Shown: piece by piece, positions 57,550 through 64,000 of the stretch
Position numbering within the stretch: position 1 is the stretch's first letter
How the letters are laid out: every line of letters begins with the position of its first letter
Source: Cephalopachus bancanus
Lineage: Eukaryota; Chordata; Mammalia; Primates; Tarsiidae
Reading direction: 5' to 3'
Length of the DNA stretch: 64,000 nucleotides
NCBI GenBank assembly: GCA_027257055.1
Contig: JAPVLO010000162.1
Span: 2,108,001 to 2,172,000 of the forward strand
Position numbers and translations under genes: made by a program
The notes under the pieces: model-generated
Told to the model about the DNA's origin: nothing
The model's input: the letters and a program-made list of their open reading frames with translations, nothing else
Databases searched by the model: none

Positions 57550-58570
57550 TTTAAAATGTCTACTCTGTTCCTTTCCTTTCCCCTCTGTGTTGTCCTGAGG
57601 CCTTCTCTGTTCCTGTAGTTTCTACACTCTCTCTGTTCACTTTCTCCCTAAGGTGACAGGAAGTGAAGAAGAAATAGCAGTTTCCTTATTTTCAAGATTA
57701 AAAATAAACACGAAAATTCAACAATTAGCAAGTGAGAAAGTGTAAGTGATTTTAAAGTGGCCTAGGAACCACCTAATATTAAACATTTTTTTTGATTTGC
57801 AGAGTTAAAAGACTTTAGAATGCAAAAGAGAAATCTATGAGACTTTAGAATATAAAATGAAATCTATATTTAATAATGCCAAGAGAAGAAAAGTGTAGCA
57901 TCTAGCTTCCTAAAGACCTCTCAAGGCACATAATATCCCTTCTTTAGATTTGTAGTGCATAAACTAAATGGAGGCAGCTTTTTCCCCTAAGACTTGTATC
58001 ACACTGAAGAGATTTTCGTTTTTTTTTTTTCTTTTGTGACACAAGCAGATCTTTGGAACAGGTAAGAGATCCTTAGGTATGAGATAAAAGAGATCCTTAG
58101 AAGATCTGTAGAAAACATAAGTTACTTTTTGCTTGCTAGTGGAAAGCAAACTCTTTGCTGAAGGTGGTTGGTCTATATACTCATGAGCAACAAGAACTCT
58201 TGGGCAGTTGAGTTTATTGTAGAAGTATGTATGATTTTCTCTAGGAAGGCCAAGGCTGAAGGATCTGGGATAGCAAAGCCTCCAAGGACTAAAATAGACT
58301 CTCCAGGCCAGGCTGAGAGACCTTCAGAATATAGAATCTCCAGGGCTGTCCTAAGAAGACCCAACCTCCCAAAAAGTCTTTGTGTACCAAGGAGCCAGGT
58401 GGCAACACACTTGGGGCTTCATTTTTGCTCGCACTTGATGTTCATTGTAATGTGTAGCACATACCAACTGGGAAAAACACTGTTAAGACAGCACTTCTTA
58501 GACTTTCCATGATGGCGATCTTATTTTTGAGGTGGGGCCTACCTACTTTCAGACATGGGTATGTGATAGC
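57550..58570. other. Non-repeat sequence, no gene seen
   Basis: No repeat or gene is recognised. A 114-codon forward frame (58168-58512) has no known motif and overlaps a reverse frame. A short direct repeat with AGAGATCCTTAG lies near 58065-58100. Confidence 0.45.
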
Positions 58571-58587
58571 ATCTGGAGGGCTTCTTT

Positions 58588-58867
58588 TTTTTGAGTTGGA
58601 GTCTCACTCTGTCGCCCAGACTGGAGTGCAGTGGCCGCTCCCGGCCACTGCAGCTTCGACCTGCTGGGCTCCGGTGATCCTTCCACCTCAGCTTTGCGAG
58701 TAGCCGGAATTACAGGCATGTGCTACCATGCCTGGCTGATTTTTTGATTTATTGTAGAGATGAGGTCTCGCCAAGTTGCCCAGGCGGGTCTCGAACCCGT
58801 GGGCTTAGGCAATCCACTCACCTCAGCCTCCTAAAGCGCGGGATTACAGGCTGAGTCAAAGAGGAAG
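58588..58867 (-). mobile_element. Derived-subfamily Alu, reverse strand
   Basis: The best-preserved copy of the derived subfamily. Target duplication CTGGAGG[G/C]CTTCTTT at 58573-58587 and 58868-58882. Right monomer hairpin GTGGCCG-CTCC-CGGCCAC at 58631-58648. Left monomer B box CGGGTCTCGAACCCG (reverse strand) at 58785-58799. The 5' end has about 10 unrelated bases (around 58858-58867) in place of the first Alu nucleotides. Confidence 0.95.
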
Positions 58868-58979
58868 CTGGAGGCCTTCTTTAATTCTGGACTTTATGAA
58901 GTCAACCCAAGGGTCATCTGGAAATGACTGGGCCCACACTGTGTAATGAGACTCATAACACACTCTACTCTTTTTGAAA

Positions 58980-59240
58980 AGTAGAACATAGAGATTAAGG
59001 ATAGGCCAGGGAGTAGGACTGGGCTTGAATCCTGTGTCGTCATTTTGAGTGGTATGCTTGGTATATGAATTTCACAGTCTTTCTGCTTTTTTTTTTTTTT
59101 TTTTAAATTAATTTAGTTTTTCAGTTGCCCCATTTCCAAAATGGGAATAATAATAATTATTGTCTATTATAGTTGTTGTCAAATGGGGTAGGTGGAGTGC
59201 TTAGTCTAGCTACTGGCACACCAACACTGGGTGCAAAAGA
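58980..59240 (+). mobile_element. MIR SINE with poly(T) insertion
   Basis: GGACTGGGCTTGAATCCTGT, GAATTTCACAGTCTTTCTG, then an 18-T tract with TAAATTAATTTAG, then CAGTTGCCCCATTTCCAAAA, TGGGAATAATAATAATTATT and GTTGTTGTCAAATGGGGTAG. The T-tract lies between parts that are adjacent in MIR. Confidence 0.75.
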
Positions 59241-59738
59241 GAGCCAGTGGGCTCTGCTTTAAATTTTCAGTTCTTCCCCATGAAGACCTCAGACAATCTG
59301 CTGCCTTTGTCGTCTTTTCTGATCTGGTCCTGATGACTCCTGGCCTCTGCTGAGCCCTTCTGCCTGTCTATGTGTTCCAGTTTCACTGTCTTGTTGTGTA
59401 TATTTAAGGTACACACATGATATGAAGGGATACAGATAGCTAGATAGTAAAAAGATTACGATAGTAAAGCAAATTAACATACCCATCATCTCACAGAGTT
59501 ACTCATTTTTGTTTGCCTGTTTTTGTGGCAAGAGCAGCTGAAATCTGCTCACGTAGCATGAATCCCATGTATAGTACAACTTTATTACCTGTAGTCTTCA
59601 TGCTGTTCATTAGATCTCTAGACTTGTTCATCCTACATATCTGCTATTTTGTTTCCTCTGACCTACAGCTCTTCATTTTCCATCTCCCCTCATAATCACT
59701 GTTTTGTTCTCTATCTCTGTATATCTGATTTCTTTTTG

Positions 59739-59768
59739 GATGTGTGTGTGTGTGTGTGTGTGTGTGTC
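59739..59768. repeat. (TG)n microsatellite
   Basis: Alternating TG tract directly at the left edge of the mariner remnant. Confidence 0.97.
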
Positions 59769-60165
59769 AAATAGGTGATTGGTTCTTCCACCATGACAAT
59801 ACACCTGCTCACACCACACTGGGTGTTCTGCAGTTTTTGACCAATAATGGCATGACCCCCATGCCCTAACCTCCCTATTCACCTGATCTCACCCAGAGTG
59901 ACTTTTTTTGTTTCCCTGGATGTAAAAGGTCCTCAATGGGAAACATTTTGCCAATATGAGAGAGATGAAACAAAAAATGGCAGAAGCCCCAAAAGTCACC
60001 AAAATGCAGAGTTCATAAACTGTTGTGAGCAGTGGAAAAAGTATCTCGATAGGTGTGGAGCACTTTGAAGGTGACTGAAGTTTAAACATGTAAGAATGAA
60101 TACACATGTAAGAATGAATACACAATTTTTAATAAATAAATTTCATTTATTTGGGGGTCTTCCCT
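59769..60165 (+). mobile_element. Mariner remnant with transposase C-terminus
   Basis: The same family as the element at 38061. It keeps WFFHHDN-type coding sequence (GGTTCTTCCACCATGACAAT), and here YSPDLTQSDFF is intact, with the third catalytic Asp. It ends GAAGGTGACTGA then TTTATTTGGGGGTCTTC, a decayed right end. The left half is missing up to the (TG)n. An 18-bp duplication sits at 60086-60121. Stops (for example after CCCATGCCC) make it inactive. Confidence 0.85.
60086..60121. repeat. 18-bp perfect tandem duplication in mariner
   Basis: Units 60086-60103 and 60104-60121 both read ACATGTAAGAATGAATAC. The sister copy at 38750 has one unit, so it arose after insertion. Confidence 0.95.
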
Positions 60166-61347
60166 TGTATTTCACTTAACCTAATGTCCCTTCGTCCCAT
60201 GCATGTAGCAAATGGCAAGATCCCATTCCTTGTTAGTACTGAATAATGCTCCATTGTATGTAGGTTCCATAGTTTATCTATTTGTCTGTCAACTGACACT
60301 TAGGTTATTTCCCTCTCTTGACTATTGTGAATAATGCTGCAATGACCATGGTAGCACAGGTATCTTTGCAAGGCGGTGATTTCATTTCCTTTGGGTATGT
60401 GCCACAAGAAGGATTTCTGGGTCAAATGGCAGTTCTGTTTTTAATTTATTTAGAAACTGTTGTCATAATGGCTGTACCGATCTACATTCCCATCAGCCAT
60501 GCACAAGAGTTCCCTTTTTACCCTTGCCAACATTCGTTATCTTTTGATTTTTTGGTAATAGCCATCCTAATGGGTGCAATGTGGTATCACATGGTGGTTT
60601 TTATTTGCATTTCCCTGATGATTAATAATGTTGAGCACCTTTTCATATGCTTGTTGGCTATCTTTATATCTTCCTTAGAGAAATATCTATTAAGGCATTT
60701 TGCCCATTTAAAAAAATCAGATTATTTGTTTTCCCACTATTGAGGGATGTGAATACTTTATACATTTCGGATGTTATTTCTTTATCAGAGAAATGATTTA
60801 AAAATTTTTTCCCCAATCTGTAGGCTGCCATTTTATTTTGTTGATTGTTTCCTTTGTGGTAACAAAGTTAGTTTGATGAAGTCAAATGTATTTATTTTTC
60901 CTTTTGTCGTCTGAACTTGATGTGGTATTCAGAAAAAGTCATTGTGAAGGCCAATGTTCAGGATCTTTTCCTTTATGTTTTCTTTTAGGAGTTTTATAGT
61001 TTGGGTCTTATTTTTTTGTCATTCATCTATTTTGAGTTGATTTTTGTTTATGGTCCAATTTCATTCTTCTGCACGTGGAAATTCAGTTTTCCCAGCACGA
61101 CTTATTGAAGAGACTCTTCTTTGCTCATTGTGCCCTCTGAGTTTGTTTTATTTTCATTGTCATTTGTCTCGAGTTATTTTTCATTTTCCCTTTTGGTTTC
61201 TTTTTTGATCCATTGTTTTTCTAGGATCACATTATTTAATTTCCACAAGTTTGTGAATTTTCCAGGATTCCCCTTTTATTGATTTCTAGTTTCATACCAT
61301 TATGGTCTGAAACAATACTAGATATAATTTCAGTCTTCTTAAATTTG

Positions 61348-61575
61348 TTAAGACTTGTTTTGTGGCCTAACATGTGGTGTATCCTGGAGAATGTTCCATA
61401 TGCACTGGAGAAAACTATGTATGTAATCTGCTGCTGTTGGATGGAACGTTCTGTGTATGCCTATTAGGTCCATTTGGCCAAAAGTGCTATTCAAGTCCAG
61501 TATTTCCTTATTAATTTTCTGTCTGTTTGATCTAGCCATTGATGAAAGTGGGGTATTAAAGTCTCCTACTGTCAT
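61348..61575 (-). pseudogene. L1 ORF2 endonuclease remnant
   Basis: A 75-codon stretch of ORF2p begins VGDFNTPLSS (the catalytic GDFN of the endonuclease) and continues with INKEILDLNSTFGQMDLIGI and RTFHPTAADY. Belongs to the L1 at 59385-61790. Broken on both sides. Confidence 0.85.
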
Positions 61576-62080
61576 TGTTTTTCCATTTTCCCCTTCACAT
61601 CTATTAATCTTTGCTTTATATATTTACATGCTCTAATGTTGGGTGCATATATTTTACAGTGGTTATGGCCTGTTGATGAATTGATCCCTTAAACTTCTTT
61701 AGTGGAAGCATTGCTTCCTAATTGGTAAGTTGGACTGGGCAGAACTAGAGATACTTGAATTGACTCTTCTGTTGCAGACATTCAAGATATTCCTTTCTAT
61801 CTAGTCCACTTTCAATGGGCAGCATGTTGGTTCCATGTTTTTGCTATTGTGAATAGTGCTGCAATAAACTTGCATGTGCAAGTATCTTTTTTGTATTCCC
61901 AGAAGGAGGATTGCTGGGTTGTATGGAAGGTCAATATTTACATCTTTTAGAAATCGCCACACTGTTTTCCACAGAAGTTGTAATAGTTTATACTCCCACC
62001 AACAGTGTGGAAGTGTAGCCTTTTCTCCGCATCCTCTCCAACATCTGTTGTTTTTTGAGTTATTAATAATAACCATTCTG

Positions 62081-62184
62081 GAGGGAGGGGCATACCTCAT
62101 CAACAAGGGTTCCTGCATGATCAATGTTTATATACCTAACTCTGAATTGTACCCCACACCTTTATAATAATAATTTTAAAAATG
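62081..62184 (+). mobile_element. Nested L1 3' stub
   Basis: A forward L1 tail (TATATACCTAACTCTGAATTG, TACCCCACACCTTTATAATA) with an A-rich end interrupts the reverse ORF2 between AACCATTCTGG and GGCCATTATTGG, which look like a decayed target duplication. Confidence 0.8.
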
Positions 62185-62188
62185 GCCA

Positions 62189-62512
62189 TTATTGGTATTT
62201 CATTGTGGTTTTGATTTGCATTTCTTTGATGATTAGTGAGGCTGAGCATTTTTTCATGTATCTGTTGGCTGCTTGTATGTCTTCTTTTGAGAAGTGTCTA
62301 TTCATATCCTTTGCCCACTTTTTAATAGGGCTGTTTGTTTTTTTCCTTTCAGCATGTTTGAGTTCCATATAGATCCTGGATGTTAGGCCTTTGTTAGATA
62401 TACAGTTGGCAAATATTTTTTCCCATTCTGTGGGCTGTCTCCCTACTCTCTTAATAGTTCTTTTTGCTTTGCAGAAGCTTTTCAGTTTGATGAGGTCCCA
62501 TTTGTTAATCAT
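62189..62512 (-). pseudogene. L1 ORF2 C-terminal remnant
   Basis: A 107-codon open stretch of ORF2p from just beyond the reverse-transcriptase domain: [48 protein letters not shown]. It is well preserved, so the parent L1 moved fairly recently. No complete protein is possible since the element is truncated and inverted. Confidence 0.92.
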
Positions 62513-63182
62513 ATCTCTTATGGCATGGGCTTTTGATCAGGAATCGGTTGCCTATTCAAATTTCTGTAAGGGTGTCTCCTGTGTTTTCTAAGCTTCTTTT
62601 AGTTTGAGGTTTTACGTTTAGGTCTTTGATCCATTTAGAGTTGATTTTTGTGTATGGTGATAGGTAGGGGTCTTGTTTCAACCTTCTGCAGGTGATCAGC
62701 CAGTTTTCCCAACACCATTTACTGAATAGGTTCTCCTCTCCCCAGTGGTTGTTGGCGGAGGCTTTGTCAACGATGAGTTGGTTAAGAATTGAGGTTTTGT
62801 TTCTGGAATCTCTATCCTGTTCTACTGGTCTATATGCCTGTTCTTAATCTATCATACTCAGTGATATATCACAGAAACAAAGAACTGAGCACCACGTGTT
62901 CTCACTCATAAGTGGACCCTGAACATTTATCATAATTCCACATGAAAGAGATTGGCAGTAGCAGATCACTGCAGGGGAGGGGTGGAGGCACATAATATTA
63001 ATAAGAGTACCTGATTCCAAACCAGGCGAAGTGAGAATCAATGAGAGGCCCAAACTTCACCTGTACAATGACCACTTATGTACCTAATCCTGAATTGTAT
63101 CCCACATCTTTAAAATTAAAAAATTAATTAATTAAAAAGAGACATTTCTTGTAGATTATTTCATTCCTGGTGTGGAGAAGGT

Positions 63183-63355
63183 CAGGGTTTCTCAAACTTT
63201 ACTGTGCATATAGATCACTTGAGGAATCTTATTAAAATGCAGATTCTGTGTCTGAATCAGCTGTGTCTTGCTGGCGTTGATACTTCTCTTTGGTGAAATA
63301 TCCAGATAGCTGAACTAAAATGTTCAGTTCTAATCCTGCAGATTAAAACTCAGTG
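63183..63355. mobile_element. hAT-Charlie MITE fragment (MER5-like)
   Basis: CAGGGTTTCTCAAACTTTACTG, GATCACTTGAGGAATCTTAT, TAAAATGCAGATTCTGTGTC resembles the left half of MER5A/MER20-like hAT MITEs. The right half is diverged or replaced. Confidence 0.6.
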
Positions 63356-63374
63356 ATTTCAAGAAGACTAAATA

Positions 63375-64000
63375 ACAACAACAACAAAAAGAATACTGAA
63401 TATCCTGACCATTATCATGTCCTTTAGAATTCTCAGCTGGGAAGAAACATTTACACTTGTGAAAGTTGGAACTGGTTCTCCTCTCTATTGTCCCTGGATT
63501 TCTCTGTCTCCTTGTTCATTACCTCCCTGACCCACGAGACACCCCCACCCTATTTTTCTGAGGCCCATTTCTCCACTGGAGAGCAGTGATGAGTCTCTCC
63601 AAGTCATCCCTCTGGGAACCACACTGTTTTCGGGGATATCCCGCCAGAGACCACAGAGCGCCACAAGTGTCTCCCACACTCTTTTCAGGGACAGAATGCC
63701 CAACCCCCATTGTGGGTTATGTTTCCCAAGAGTCTGCATGCCTTTTCTGCTTGACTCTGAAGGGTAAAACATAACTGAGAGAGGCTTCTTGTCTTCTGAG
63801 ACCTATCTGTTACTCAGCATTTAAAAACAATCAAAGCAGAGCGGATTAAACAGTGGATCAATAACTTTTTAAACTCCAAATCTGACTTACTGAATACATG
63901 GAGTATTTGTCTCCTGGACATGGTCCCTTGATATTGGCTCCAGGGTCCCTAGATAGGCCAGAGCATCATCTACCATCAGATTTCACCTAATCTGCCATAG
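63375..64000. other. Non-repeat sequence, no gene seen
   Basis: No repeat or gene is recognised to the end of the window. Overlapping frames at 63485-63774 on both strands lie in a slightly G+C-richer stretch and resemble nothing known. Confidence 0.45.

Larger units (their letters stand above)
59385..61790 (-). mobile_element. Old L1, reverse, internally deleted and split by mariner
   Basis: Left to right it runs from 3' UTR (GTATATTTAAGGTACACACA and on) through distal ORF2 (TAATGCTGCAATGACCATGG, TTCCCTGATGATTAATAATG) to the endonuclease part at 61348-61575. The middle of ORF2 is missing, with the join at about 61140-61200. The mariner at 59769-60165 splits it. The right edge is approximate. 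Confidence 0.85.
61795..63139. mobile_element. 5'-inverted L1, 1.3 kb
   Basis: The left 1.05 kb (61795-62846) is ORF2 distal coding sequence in reverse. The right 290 bp (62847-63139) is forward 3' end (CTCACTCATAAGTGGACCC, CCAAACTTCACCTGTACAAT, CTAATCCTGAATTGTATCCC) with an A/T-rich tail. This is the largest twin-priming copy here. It contains the nested stub at 62081-62184. Confidence 0.92.

Noticed and set aside
58168..58512. 114-codon forward frame with a basic middle part
   Set aside because: No motif, overlapped by a reverse frame, and no supporting signals.
60318..60743. 141-codon forward frame with membrane-like segments
   Set aside because: It is the antisense of L1 ORF2. Hydrophobic residues arise from reading A-rich coding DNA backwards.

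Overview
This window is primate nuclear DNA with no recognisable protein-coding gene, rRNA, tRNA or CRISPR array. Two things show the lineage. Alu elements (7SL-derived, primate-specific dimers) occur nine times, counting one free left monomer. They are nested in older mammal-wide repeats (MIR, L2, MLT/MST LTRs, Tigger1, hAT MITEs). Three of the Alus belong to a derived subfamily that is not the usual AluJ/S/Y of anthropoids. The younger L1 3' tails also do not look like human L1PA tails. I see none of the hallmark SINEs of galagos (Alu-tRNA hybrids) or lemurs (AluL type). My best guess is therefore a tarsier-like, non-anthropoid primate; this is an inference and not proven by the sequence.

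Layout. 1-8 kb: a reverse MaLR LTR (751-1097), one Alu, MIR/L2 fragments and an L2 split by a hAT MITE. 8-20 kb: L1 3' ends, several MIRs (one split by a 5'-inverted L1, one split by a free Alu left monomer), an MLT1 LTR, an L2 and one Alu. 20-28 kb: the most repeat-poor part, with an old LTR at about 23.8-24.3 kb and an L1 tail at 27.75 kb. 28.97-33.8 kb: a long reverse L1 broken by two Alus. 34.5-42.1 kb: two Alus, an L2 with an exact 29-bp inverted repeat, a mariner interrupted by an Alu, and a nearly full-length Tigger1 that itself carries an L1 stub and a mariner-type MITE. 43-47 kb: microsatellites, L2, MIR and two L1 tails. 47-58.5 kb: mostly non-repeat DNA with one MST/MLT LTR and one Alu. 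58.5-63.4 kb: a derived Alu, an old reverse L1 split by a second mariner, a younger 5'-inverted L1, and a hAT fragment.

By adding up my own entries, about a third of the window is recognisable transposon sequence. All open frames of notable length lie inside repeats (L1 ORF2, mariner and Tigger1 transposase remnants) or in unrecognised DNA without supporting signals. The window is therefore best read as intergenic or large-intron sequence. What is of interest is the layered transposon history and a few local rearrangement scars: an exact inverted repeat, a templated patch inside an L1, and small tandem duplications. The derived Alu subfamily also has a tRNA T-arm-like B box and a new hairpin in its right monomer.
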